This document shows, one piece after another, positions 10,415 through 20,241 of a stretch of DNA of 26,004 bases. The number at the start of each line of letters is the position of its first letter. Position 1 is the first letter of the stretch. A model generated the notes under the pieces. That model searched no databases and had not been told where the DNA came from. It saw only the letters and a program-made list of their open reading frames with translations. This stretch comes from Paramacrobiotus richtersi (taxonomy: Eukaryota; Tardigrada; Eutardigrada; Parachela; Macrobiotidae), in assembly GCA_034698045.1 (NCBI GenBank), contig JAQGAU010000584.1, positions 1 through 26,004 of the forward strand, in the 5' to 3' direction. The position numbers were made by a program, and so were the translations under genes.

Positions 10415-12471
10415 ATGGCAAATCGGCGAATAACCAAGCGAGCCAGAAGCGAACCGGCTGACACCGCCAATGGCTTTAATCACAACCGAAATCATGAGTC
10501 GTCAACCTATCCCACTCTTCTAAGGCCGCGATCAGAACCCGCCGAATACTTTGCGTCAACAAATGAAGATGAGACCACGTGGTTTTTCCGTTTGGATAAG
10601 CATATCGTTACACCGACTACCGACCATCCCGACGCTGGCAGGTCCCACTGCTTTTTGGTGCATGGCCACTCATATTGACATTAATTTCCAGATAACACTC
10701 TCACTGTCGATGATCCAAAGCGGCAGACCATGGTAGCTCGTATCGTCACCCGTGGGCGAAAGTGTCTAACCGTTCTGCGGATGTTGCTGTACATGTGTGA
10801 CGTTGGAAGCGACTGGTATGCACCTTAAACACGACTTTCTGTAACAATGCTGCGCATGTTCCTGCAATATAGGTACCTCGCCGTCAGTTACCTTAGGGAC
10901 GGGCATTACGCGTGGAGCGGATTGGCGACGCTATTCATCGTGATCCCGCAGCTCGTTGTCACCTTTCGCAGCTTGGTTCCGTTGAAAAGCAATCTTCCAT
11001 TTTTCACCACCCTTGGGAATCGATCAAGGAATGCGCTGCCAATGTCAAATGGTCTGAATTTCTGAACGCATTCATTTGACGGTGAATACAGTTTAGGTAG
11101 CTTTAACCTTCCGATACATCCTTTTACCTATTGCTGGATTCACTTTATTTCTTACACACACTGCATTTCTCGAAGTGTGTGCATACTCATTGAAAGAACA
11201 TCCAATTACATGAGGCCAACGTCTAAGGAAGGAATTTTTTCGCTGGTTTCGGTTTCTGGCTACATAGATGTTTTGGGTTGCCCAGTATTGGCAAAATCCT
11301 GCATCTGATGGTTTCCTGCATTCACCGTCACCGGTTGCACATCGTAAAATATATTCGATACTACTATTAGTACTATACAATGCGATGTCTTTCAGTCTCC
11401 TTTCGCGCTTTACTTAAACAAACTCCGGCGTGGTTGATAATTGCGCATTTGTTGCAAGTGGGTCCTGTAATCAGGTGAGGGACACAGGATGTTGCGTGCT
11501 GATAAACAAACACGGTTAACAATAATATGGAATTCGAAAGTACCACCCTTGAACAGACTTTCAATTGTTGTAGGTACTTGGCATACCTTCGTTTCAGCGA
11601 CAACCCCGGCTCGCCATGCGGCTCCAGGCCACCATTCTCAGCACGAGAGCGATACCATTACTTTTTCTGGAAAGGCCGCAAAAAAGTTGCTGACCGTTTG
11701 TGTTTTATTGAATCGTTTATGGAAGCTCTGCCGCAGATGACACTGCAAGCCTACATACTAACAAAGCAACAACAACAAAAACATCACTTTTTCGTAACTC
11801 AGCTCATGTCCATCTTGTTCTCTGTTGTTTCCGTAGCATATGGCTGCAAAGTGCTACGACTCAGGCTGTGGAGAAGTCCTCACACAGAGACAAGATATCA
11901 ACGATTTTTCAACAAGATGATTCATCTAACTGGGCGTTGTCTTACGCTGGGAGTCCGGGTTATCGTTCTAGTCTTATTCGCTGATCAGTTTGGAGCATAC
12001 ATTTTTATATTTTTTACCGCGCATGCCCTTGTCATAGTTGGAGCATTGTACTTCCTCACAACTGGTTCCCGCTGGAATTATTACGAACTCCTGCTTGTAC
12101 CTGAGATCGCGGTGGACTTCCCTAGCAATATCCTTCACCTATCGTGGACATACCCCTGGGAGATCTCACTCATAAAGCTCATCAAGTGGATATTCTATCC
12201 CTGGACTACGTTCTTTGATTGGTTGGTCGACGTGGGGAAACGAAGAATGGAAGACGCAGTATGCATTACACTCGCGCAAGGAAGCGCTAGACTGTTCTGC
12301 TCCTGCTACGGCTTGCTTCTTGTGGAGAACATCTTAATGCTAACTTTATGGGCGGCCTTTGCCGATGCGGATTACTCACTGAAAGGGCTGCTTTGTTCAA
12401 CGCTTGTTATTGCTTATATCTGCGGAATCATCCTTGTCGGGATATATGTACGCAGAAGAAATAGTTACTAA
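10415..12471 (+). CDS. XK-related (XKR) membrane protein B, five coding exons
   Basis: Exons: 10415-10637, 10692-10815, 10873-11051, 11396-11474, 11574-12471, giving 500 residues. Exons 2, 3 and 4 have exactly the same lengths as in gene A (124, 179, 79), and all intron phases agree, so the two arose by tandem duplication. Motifs: YMCDVGSDWYLAVSYL, WSGLATLFIVIPQLVVTFRS, ESFMEALPQMTLQAYIL (about 248-264) and a YVRRRN end. Differences from A include a short insertion (EIAVDF) before the conserved WTYPWEISLIK and an expanded intron 3 (344 against 70 bp). The first intron keeps frame only with a GC donor (GCTG/gcaggt). The obvious GT four bases further on would give a frame that stops at once, so exon 1's end is the weakest part of the model. 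The ATG is preceded by an in-frame TGA, which supports this start. Expected role and location as for A. Confidence 0.85.
11052..11395 (+). other. Expanded intron 3 of XK-related gene B
   Basis: This intron is about 270 bp longer than its counterpart in gene A (7403-7472). It starts with a weak donor (gtctga, where A has gtgaga). I see no terminal repeats or duplication that would mark an insertion. A 95-codon open frame on the - strand (11093-11380) has no recognisable motif. Confidence 0.6.
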
Positions 12472-12723
12472 CCCTTTCCTGTGCATCATTCAGCCTTTTG
12501 AGATTGAAATGTCTTTGGTATAGGTTCGCAGTTTTTTGTGCTTTGTTTGGTTATTGCGCAGTTGTGCGATTTAAGCAAGTACTGTACAGATAACTGCAAT
12601 AGCATTTTTGCACAGAACTGTACTCTCTTATTTTCGTACGTGTCGTTGCTCGATCTCTAGTACCTGCGTCGCTGTACTTGAGTATTCCGCGTAGAACACA
12701 AGGTATGCTATTTTAACTGTTGG

Positions 12724-12729
12724 AATAAA
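12724..12729 (+). terminator. Candidate polyadenylation signal for XK-related gene B
   Basis: AATAAA lies about 250 bases after the stop codon of gene B, before the BTB cluster begins. The motif alone is weak evidence. Confidence 0.45.
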
Positions 12730-12859
12730 ATGTCTTGGAAGGCCTGAAAAAACAGTAGATCAAGTAAGTGTTTGCGCAAGTAATTGGTTAAAAAGCCACA
12801 AGTTGTTATTTACTGTACTGCGTTTAACCATCGTGCGGCACGTTATCCTTTCTCTCCAG

Positions 12860-13391
12860 TGTGAAGAGGGCGTTCTCCTCACTTAGTTTCGCAGTGGTTC
12901 GCAGACTGAAGACACTGAAAACCCGCTGCATTCAGCTCCAAACATTTCGCAGCAGCAAACGTCTAAAACCACATAAAATTTGCGTACGTTCCACCAGAGC
13001 GACTCCGCTAACCGGTAAAGCAGCGGTTCCTATCGGGAATATCCAGAATAACCAGTGTGAATGCCTTTCCAGAGATTTGCGAGATCTACAGTTGTCAAGC
13101 AGGTCGATTGGTTGCTTTCAGCGGAAACTGAATGAGCAGGCTTCGCCATTCAATTTACAGCAACCTGCCTGCTTGTTAGTACAGCACCACAGGCGTAGTG
13201 AGGGCGGGATTTGTTGTTTAACAAAGAAAGTAAACGCACGCAGCCACCATAACAGTTTACTGTTTGAAGATCACATGCAGCTAGCAGAACACTCTGTCAG
13301 CGAGCACCTGGCCGTTATTTTCACGGGAGACTGTTTGAATTTGCTCTTTTTGATTTTCTCGTATGATTCTACTGGATCATTGCCTGTATGA
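12860..13391 (+). pseudogene. Orphan 3' exon of a BTB gene, running into an unrecognised frame
   Basis: After the acceptor tttctctccag (ending 12859) the frame reads VKRAFSSLSFAVVRRLKTLK. This aligns with the last exon of the intact H1-BTB gene, VKTALPYLNFAVDRGLNELK, with the same phase (one base, T, before GTN). Similarity stops after about 27 codons. The stop seen in the intact gene is missing and the frame stays open to 13391 without any motif I know. No BTB exon lies upstream before the XK-related gene ends, so this looks like a leftover of a deleted or rearranged third copy. It could instead be an alternative exon of something I cannot see. Confidence 0.6.
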
Positions 13392-13435
13392 TGACGACCA
13401 GGACAAACTGCGCCGGTGTGCATATTCGTTTCCAG

Positions 13436-14418
13436 ATTCCTTCAAGCGAAATCCATGTCGTTGCAACAAATCGAGCCATTCCATAACAGACCGCTTCCTG
13501 GGCGTTGGAGATGAAACTGACGGTTGACCCTTTTCCCGAAGTTCCACAATTTCCGTGTGGAGTCTTAATGTGCAGAATTAATGTTAACTGTGCGTCCTGT
13601 CCATACTGGATAATCGGACTTGATGGCGTTACCGAGCTTCACCCGCCGGAGAGTCGGCCTGTGCCAGCAACGTCAGGAAATGTGGTTCACTTTAGTGTTT
13701 CGTAAGTACCTTTCACTTGGTAAGTCTCCAAGCAAAGTGAATGGCGAATACAGTCAGGCCTATTCTTTGACATTGATTAAATCCAGTTGTGCATCCCATG
13801 AATGGATCTACAGCGAGTCTAATCCGCGTTTTTTGTGGATTGCAGTGGGTTAATGGTGAACGACAAAGGGGTCGTTCACTGGCGGAAAGCAGACAGCGGT
13901 ACTCCCGGGATGTGGATTTCCAAATCTGACGGATTCCAGAAAACATTATCGACCCACAACGTCAACTTTAGTTGCGATAATCATTCGTATAAGACCCCCG
14001 TTGTCGCATCAAAGGAGATTGTCGATGTGGAGCTGATCATTCCCATTCCGGATAAACACAGGTCGGAATCGCTGCTTGCATTCCGATTATGGAACGGTTT
14101 CGCGTCCCAACTTCTCACGGCGACGGAAAAGAGTTCCTTGCGCATCGTTTCATCCTGGCCAGCGGATCCAGCGTGTTTGCAGCCATGTTCGAGCATGATA
14201 TGTAGGAGAAACGCAGCGGTGTCTGCCAGATCGACGACATCGATGCAAACATCCTGGTTGTCCTGTTAGAATTTCTGTGTACTAACCGCGTCGATGCTGG
14301 TCGAATCAAGGATATTGTGGACGATATTTACATGGCGGCACACAAACATGATGTTGCGGATCTGTGTGTGGCATGCGAGAACTGCGTCGTGGACAACAAT
14401 GAGATAAATGCATGGCGA
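13436..14418 (+). pseudogene. Broken MATH-like/BTB gene
   Basis: The BTB part (14122-14418) reads DGKEFLAHRFILASGSSVFA, then an in-frame TAG (14203-14205), then QIDDIDANILVVLLEFL and DIVDDIYMAAHKHDVADLCV. It is clearly a paralogue of the BTB domain at 15361-16454. Upstream, an exon from 13436 to 13701 (donor gtaagt) joins 13846 onward and reads WALEMKLTVDPFP, then GVLMCRINVNC, then ELIIPIPDKH. The layout resembles the MATH domain of SPOP-type proteins, but the match is loose. Defects: TAA at 13484-13486 in the first exon, a frameshift between 14075 and 14122, the TAG inside the BTB, and loss of the donor (GAG/ataaat where the intact gene has GAG/gtgaga). No matching 3' exon follows. Dead gene with fair certainty; the MATH label is tentative. 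Confidence 0.7.
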
Positions 14419-14559
14419 CAAGAAGGACACATTGCTTTTGAGAGTTTTTTGCCTTCTGCTGGTTTGCTTCTGACTCCACAAAAATTTACACACATTGCTA
14501 ATTGTGTTTACTCTGCTTCGAATTCTCATTATGGATTTATGCTTTTCATGTCTTAAAGA

Positions 14560-15140
14560 GTCAACGTAACAGGATGTGCAGTTGACTTATCCCTTGACTA
14601 CACTGCGCTCGTACCATCGTTGATCAAGTTCTTGGAGCCATAAATTCTCTCTGAGTAGACGCGAGATCGCGCCCGGTTACGTGCGGGCTATTTCGCATAG
14701 CTTGTAATTATCTGATGTATCTGCATGAACCTTTGTGCTTTGGAAGTCTCAGGTACACTTGTTCACTGCACAAAGGACCCTGGGAGGACTCACTGTTCCT
14801 CACTTAGATGCATGTAAAATAACTCACATAGCCGAACTAAACCCACATAATTTGAAGAAATATATAACAAAAATTCTAGTTACGATTGTAACTTTTAACC
14901 AACTGATCACATTTCAGAACTTTCTAAACAATTCTCTTGCCCAGACTGAGCAACATACTGATTGGCTGGTTTTAGTTATTAAGCAAAATGGTTTTAGTTA
15001 TTAAGCAAAACCGTTCAGCTTCGCAATCCGCCAATAGAATTTGCGCACTGCTATACGAGCGAATAATAGCTCTAAACGCCCATCGCTGAGCCGTGTGCAA
15101 CCTGCACGAAGGCTGTCTTGGAATCTTGGATGCGAAATGC
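14560..15140. other. Spacer before the H1-BTB gene
   Basis: No gene recognised. A short tandem duplication, ggttttagttattaagcaaa, occurs twice near 14968-15009. Confidence 0.5.
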
Positions 15141-15148
15141 ACTCAGCC

Positions 15149-15184
15149 ATATAAGCGACCGAATTGCTTTATGCATGCTCAGTC
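15149..15184 (+). promoter_or_regulatory. Candidate core promoter of the H1-BTB gene (TATA + Inr)
   Basis: TATAAG begins at 15150 and TCAGTC, the arthropod-type initiator, lies at 15179-15184. That puts the TATA about 31 bases before the A at 15181, the normal spacing. A plausible donor (gtataag near 15197) and an acceptor (ttttgtttgcag, ending about 15287) would remove a short 5' untranslated intron before the ATG at 15361. Confidence 0.4.
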
Positions 15185-15360
15185 GTGTGCTTTCATCGTA
15201 TAAGGAAACTTTGAAGCCTGTTTGCTGTAATAGTAAATTTGTTAACTGCGTATTGGCAAAAAGTACCACATTCGCTTTTGTTTGCAGATCTTTTACAGTT
15301 CCTCAGTTTGAATAACGCTTTCAGGATCAGCGACCAGGAAACTACGTCTCCCATCAAATC

Positions 15361-16454
15361 ATGGAGAGTTCTGGCAAAGCCACCGCCAGCGACTCACAAT
15401 GGACTGATTCAGCGAAGGAGGCTCCTGCTGAATCGAACAGTAAAGATACCACGAGTTCTGATAATCCTCCGAAGTACTTGAAAATGGTTCTCGGCGCCGC
15501 CAGAGAATTGAACATTACTAATCCCAAAGGCATATCACGTCAAGCCATCCTGAAGTTCATTTTGACCAAGTACTCCTTCGACGGCGCCACCAAGAGCGCC
15601 AATACCGAAGTAAGGATGGCGTTAGAATATGCCGTTGAGAAGAACATGTTGAAGCAAGCAAAGGGCTCCAGTGCCTTTGGATCCTACCCTGTTGAAGCCA
15701 AATCTGGGTTCAAGAGGAACGCTGTGGCTGGCTTTCCAGAAAAGAAGAAGAAGCACATCATTGTGGAAGAAGCATTGCCTTCCACTCAGGAATCGAACGA
15801 CGACACCGCTCAGCGCCCTACGGACTGCGTTCTGATCAGCCGCGATGGGAAAGAATACCCTGTACATCGCTCCATCTTGGCCAGTGGATCCAGCGTTTTT
15901 GCGGAAACGTTCGAGTGTGATATGGAGAAAGAGCCCCGAGATACCTGGCAAATCGACGACATGGACGGTAACACTCTGGAAATTCTCTTGGAATTCCTGT
16001 ACACGGAACGAGCCGACTCTCAGCGGATTAAGGATGTTGTGGAGGATGTGTACAAGGCAGCGGACAAGTATGAAGTTGGGGAACTGTGTGCGGCGTGCGA
16101 GAATATCATGGTCGACAGGTTGAGGTGAGAATCTTGAAGTTCCCTTTTTTATCGTGTGCATTGTGACTATTTTCCTGTACGGTAATAGCATACTATTGTC
16201 GCCAGCATTTACGAATTTGAAAGTAGTTTGCTTCGTTCGCGAATTCAAGATTAAGAATTATTGAGTGCTCCCAAAACATATAAGGTACATCATAGGTCAA
16301 AACAGAATCAGACCCAATAATGTAATCTACCGCATTTGTCACTTCCAGTGTAAAGACGGCGCTCCCGTACCTGAACTTCGCAGTGGATCGCGGACTGAAC
16401 GAACTGAAGTTGCGGGCCATTAAGTTTCTGAACGACAATGCTGAAGATATCTGA
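15361..16454 (+). CDS. Linker-histone H1/H5 globular domain fused to BTB/POZ domain
   Basis: Exons 15361-16124 and 16349-16454 (donor AG/gtgaga, acceptor acttccag), 289 residues. Residues 1-35 are Ser/Thr/Glu-rich. Residues 36-112 match the H1/H5 winged helix: PPKYLKMVLGAAREL, KGISRQAILKFI, VRMALEYAVEKNMLKQAKG and SSAFGSY, the last aligning with the GASGSF turn of histone H1. A basic patch EKKKKH (127-132) is a possible nuclear signal. Residues 154-252 are a BTB domain: TDCVL, DGKEYPVHRSILASGSSVFA, QIDDMDG, LLEFLYTERAD, AADKYEVGELCAACE. The helix that normally precedes TDCVL is not evident. Exon 2 (255-289) is the short helical tail that follows BTB in SPOP-like proteins (ALPYLNFAVDRGLNELKLRA). 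BTB proteins often act as CUL3 adaptors; H1 domains bind nucleosomal linker DNA. A nuclear CUL3 adaptor or chromatin-binding dimer is inference. Single continuous exon 1 contains both domains, so the fusion is not a splice artefact. Confidence 0.88.
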
Positions 16455-17539
16455 GTTCTTTTCGTCGGATTATGTGTCTGATCAGCTCACTCCGCGGCGC
16501 CCAGGGAACACATTTCTGTGTACAGTCGTAATGTGCCTATCTGTTTTTGTTAGTTGTCCATTTTCATACGGTTAGATGGCGAACTCTGTTGCTTTGTTCT
16601 TGCGAGCAGTTTGTCGGAATGATAGTTTTCTCGTGTATCAATACATCCTGTAGCTCTTGAGATAACCAGTACATTGTATACTGATGTTATACGAAAGCTT
16701 ATAACCTGATAGTCCTTCTGTCAAAAGGTGTGGACATTCAGTACTTGTTAACATCCGTGTTTGTTAGAAAACGAGCGATATATTTCGTGAGCGGATTCAA
16801 AAGTGTTACCTCGTAGTATGCAGTAGTTTGAGTAAGACTGACGAAAGATCTGAATTTCTTGTCATAATTGTACAGACTGATTCTGGAAGCCAGAACCAGC
16901 GGAGCTTCGAAGCGCCACAGGCTACGGCTTCCGCATTTCGTTTAAATCAACGATTCTTAGCTCTATCGCACACGCGCCCATATAAGATAAATGCCCGCAT
17001 GTGAAAGCGAGTTCACGCTATGGTTTGTTTCTGATTTTGGTACACTCACTACACGATTTCGAAACGTAACTGCTGAGTCGAGTCCTCAGTGCCGTCTAGA
17101 ATGGCTTTTCCATTTGATTACGTATCTGACTGATTGCTATGTAGCAGAACTTAGAATAAGGAGCTCATTATATCGTTGCACAAAATTGACGTTTTATTGA
17201 ATCGTAGTGCGATGGCACGTGCTAAAGCTTGTCGTGTTTGTTACTTTTTTGTCCGCTAAACCGTTAGAAATACATCAAACACGTAACAAGAAAGTAAGAG
17301 ACAGTAAAGAGTATTCCAACCACTGCTTAGCAGGCTTTCTGTGACAGAATACTGCAGACTGTTCAAACAAACCGATAACATCTTGGCGAGGCCAGCGGCC
17401 GCTCCCGAAAAAGATGGAGACTGACGCTGATCAAACGTCAGCGTAATCCGAACAGGTCGAAATGAAACGCGGATAAATACGAGTAAATACACGTCCCTTT
17501 GAGCAGACAAGCGTACGGCAAGGAAGCGGAAAAATAATG
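16455..17539. other. Spacer between converging H1-BTB and F-box genes
   Basis: Both flanking genes end here. No gene is recognised. Small inverted repeats are present: GGAAGCC/GGCTTCC around 16885-16932 with gcttcgaagc inside, and ACGCTGA/TCAGCGT near 17424-17445. On the - strand AATAAA (from ttttattg near 17192) could serve the F-box gene, but it is 350 bases from the stop. Confidence 0.5.
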
Positions 17540-18914
17540 TTATCGCTCGACCCAGTCCTTGTCCATCGCTGTCGCAAGGGCGGAAACAGCAATTCCGTTC
17601 AGCTCTTCCGGTTGCAAAGCCAACAGATCCTTGTTGGACCAATCCTTGCGGCGCCTGTCAGCGCCCCCGCAGAAAACATCCTTGATCTCGTTGAGAATCT
17701 GCAACACGTGACACACATGAAGCAACTGTCACGGGTTCTTGGATCAGAATAAAATTAATGGCAGTACGCTACATAATACACACCTTAAGAGCATGAACCA
17801 CAGCTCCGTGCGGGAGACGTGAAGCACCATTGGCAGAAAAAATGGATCGAATCTTCTTCATGTGCTGTTTGTCCTTTTCGACATTTTTCGCTATCATGGC
17901 CCAAAATTGTGCAGCACAATCCGGTTTGGTCAAATCGATCTTTTCCGATCGCAATCGTACCGAACACTGCCATGCGTACGATTGGTCGGGTTTGATAATA
18001 TCAAAAAGGAACTTGGCTCCGCGAAAGACTAAGCGCTGACAGAAAGATGCGAGAAATGCCACCTCATCGGAAAATCCGACACCGATGTCGTAGCGAACGC
18101 AAATTGAGTTCTGGCCCTGCAGGACTAATGTCTGGAGAGGGGCACCTCCATTCTTAAGGAAAAAATGCTTCAGAAGATGACAAACACAGCGGAAACGCTC
18201 GTCCATCCAGTGGATCACAACGGTAGTAATCTGCGTACTCCAGACCGTGTTTAGACAGACGACACGCCGATCAACATCCAGGTACACGTGCTGCATTTGA
18301 ATAGTGCGGATGGTGGCAGTGGACGCAATCCAATCCCACAGCTTGCACACGCGTCGCATCTGGAAATACGTGACGGTTTCGAGACAGCCCAACACCTCGT
18401 TCAACAGATCCAGCGGAAGTTCGGTGACTTTCCGTTCCCATGGTAAACGAATATGCACTTCCGCAGAGACAAAATGTCCGTTCCTTAGAGTCCTTCGTCC
18501 TGATACACCAGGCGGGGAACGGAGCTGCTCTAAGAAGACCGCTGCTGTCAGTGTGGCGTCCTTTGCTACGGCCACTTTGACAAAGCCTAGTTTAAAACGC
18601 AGGTAATTTTGGTAAGGATTCAGTGTCGTCGAATAAATATTGGTTGCTGGGAACCATTTCCACGGCTCGTCCGGTTTCAGCTGCAGCAGCACTTCCACGG
18701 GTTCGTTCATTCCAGGAGGGTTCTCCAATCCGCTGCCAAAGTATTCAAGTCTACGAAATGGAACGAACGCGAACGGGTTTCCGGTGCCGAAATCAACGAA
18801 GCAGCCGTCCTTTTCTTTTGCAACAACCTTCGCATGATGTAACAGTCCATCGTCTCCGCGAACGGCAACAGCACTGCGAGTGTTGATGGAACAGTTGAAA
18901 CGACCAAATGGCAT
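17540..18914 (-). CDS. FMRP-like tandem Agenet/Tudor region plus F-box protein
   Basis: Exon 1 is 18914-17784 and exon 2 is 17698-17540 on the - strand (AAG/gtgtgt donor, gttgcag acceptor, phase 0, 85-bp intron), 429 residues. Reading through the intron would stop after four codons, whereas the exon 2 sequence ILNEIKDVFCGG is conserved in both paralogues. The N-terminal 155 residues align in order with the FMRP N-terminus: VAVRGDDG (16-23), FVPFRRL (50-56), EPVEV (71-75), EPWKWFPA (83-90) and EQLRS (129-133), then a segment like its inter-domain start. FMRP's KH and RGG parts are absent. Residues about 165-205 are an F-box (LPLDLLNEVLGCLETVTYFQ, RRVCKLWDWIA). The remaining 220 residues are conserved in the family but unrecognised and lack clear leucine-rich repeats. 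F-box proteins recruit substrates to SCF ubiquitin ligases through SKP1. Agenet domains read methylated lysine or bind proteins and nucleic acid; the target here is unknown. Confidence 0.85.
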
Positions 18915-19228
18915 TCCCGAGTGCTTCAGGTTAATGACTATTTGACGATTTGGTATTGGGATATCGACGGCCTGAGATGGGGTGATCTAGCGAACGTAAC
19001 AAATTGCATTAAATTGAAGAAAAAAACCATCCCCTATTAAAACCGTAGGGCAATCTTTGAAGCTAATACAGTCACGTCAAGTTTTGAGACTTGGTGGATC
19101 ATACGTTTTAGACCAAATACGGGGATATACAGTTGTTACAGGTATAATCTACGATGGAAGTGGACAGTAGAGGCCGCTCAAAGTGCAAGCGAAACGACTT
19201 GTTTTCTCTCAAGCAGTCGTTATACGGG
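18915..19228 (-). other. Upstream region of the intact F-box gene
   Basis: Reading toward the gene, aatgcaattt and cccaata occur upstream of the ATG and also appear in the same order upstream of the paralogue at 20622, so some promoter or leader sequence is shared. I see no clear TATA or initiator. Confidence 0.4.
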
Positions 19229-19230
19229 TA

Positions 19231-20239
19231 CTGTTAAATCGCGAAAGCAAGGACCAGTTCGCCCGGGCAGGCTGGCTGCCCGTACCGCGGGCTGCGGCTA
19301 CGTTCAAAACCGTTCACAATCTGCCAGCTGTGATTCAACGAATTCCATTATTCTATAATGAACTTCAAATTTTCGTTTATGCATTTTTTTGCGACTTTTC
19401 GCACTGAAAAATTCTCGTTGTCGTAATCTGGTAATCCACAACTGAGACTGAGAGTCTCATGATCACGTCGGAGAAGATTCTTGTCTACCAATCTGCACTG
19501 GATTGTTCTTAATCTTTCGTCAAGAGTCCCTCCCTCACAAGTTTCCCCCCCCCGTGAAAGATCTCGTGATTTCTGTCTTCTCGAATTTTCTGACCTACCA
19601 GCGCAAGCCGGAGAAGATAGCGACACACTGCCCGTTCTTCAAATACATGTTTTGCGGACTGTTCTTGAAGTGGAACTATGCATCAGCCCGACAATCAGGA
19701 AGAGCGGCCCGAAGAGCAGAACTTGCACTTTTGGCATTGTCTACGAAGACCAGGCCCTTTCTTAGCGCCACACACTCGCTGCGACTCCGAGAACGTACGC
19801 ACAGGTCGGGCAGGAAGTTTAGAAAGACTGCGAAAAATCGCGAGATCTTTAGGTTCTTCGCGGGGAACGATGCTGATCGTGAGGGAAGCCGATCCAGTGC
19901 AGATTGATTGACGAGAATGTTTGACATGATCACGATAATCTCCTGCAGTTATGGTTCTGGATTCTCTACACCAGCGTTGCCACTCATTCTAAATTGATAG
20001 CTGATTTACAAAATCTACATCTTCCAAATTACGACAACGAGAACTTTTCAGTGAGAAAAGTCGAAAAAAATACAGAATCAAAAAATTCAAAATTAATTAT
20101 AAAATAATTATAAAATAAATCGGGAAATTCACTGAATCAGAGCTGACAGATTGTGAACGGTTTTGAACGTAACCGCAGCCCGCGGTACGGGCAGCCAGCC
20201 TGCCCGGGCGAACTGGTCCTTGCTTTCGCGATTTAACAG
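19231..20239. mobile_element. 1009-bp terminal-inverted-repeat element, TA target
   Basis: The ends are CTGTTAAATCGCGAAAGC and its complement. The outer 93 bp of each arm (19231-19323 and 20147-20239) differ at one base by my reading. Homology continues inward to about 205 bp, with cactgaaaa-ttctcgttgtcgtaat shared at both ends. The element is flanked by TA on each side (19229-19230 and 20240-20241), as in the Tc1/mariner superfamily. Overlapping open frames inside (19503-19907 and others) show no transposase motif such as a DDE/D region, so it is probably non-autonomous. It sits between the two divergent F-box paralogues. The arms also contain a GC-rich hairpin, CGGGCAG/CTGCCCG. Confidence 0.85.
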
Positions 20240-20241
20240 TA

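Noticed and set aside
15622-16248. 208-codon - strand frame opposite the H1-BTB exon
   Set aside because: Mirror frame of a clearly coding exon; no motif of its own.
17784-18914. Single-exon reading of the F-box gene ending at 17769
   Set aside because: Both paralogues keep a homologous second exon (ILNE/ILND start) after an acceptor, and AAG/GTGTGT is a good donor at the point where similarity ends.
19503-19907. Possible transposase frames inside the TA-flanked element
   Set aside because: Overlapping frames on both strands with no DDE/D or helix-turn-helix pattern that I can see.
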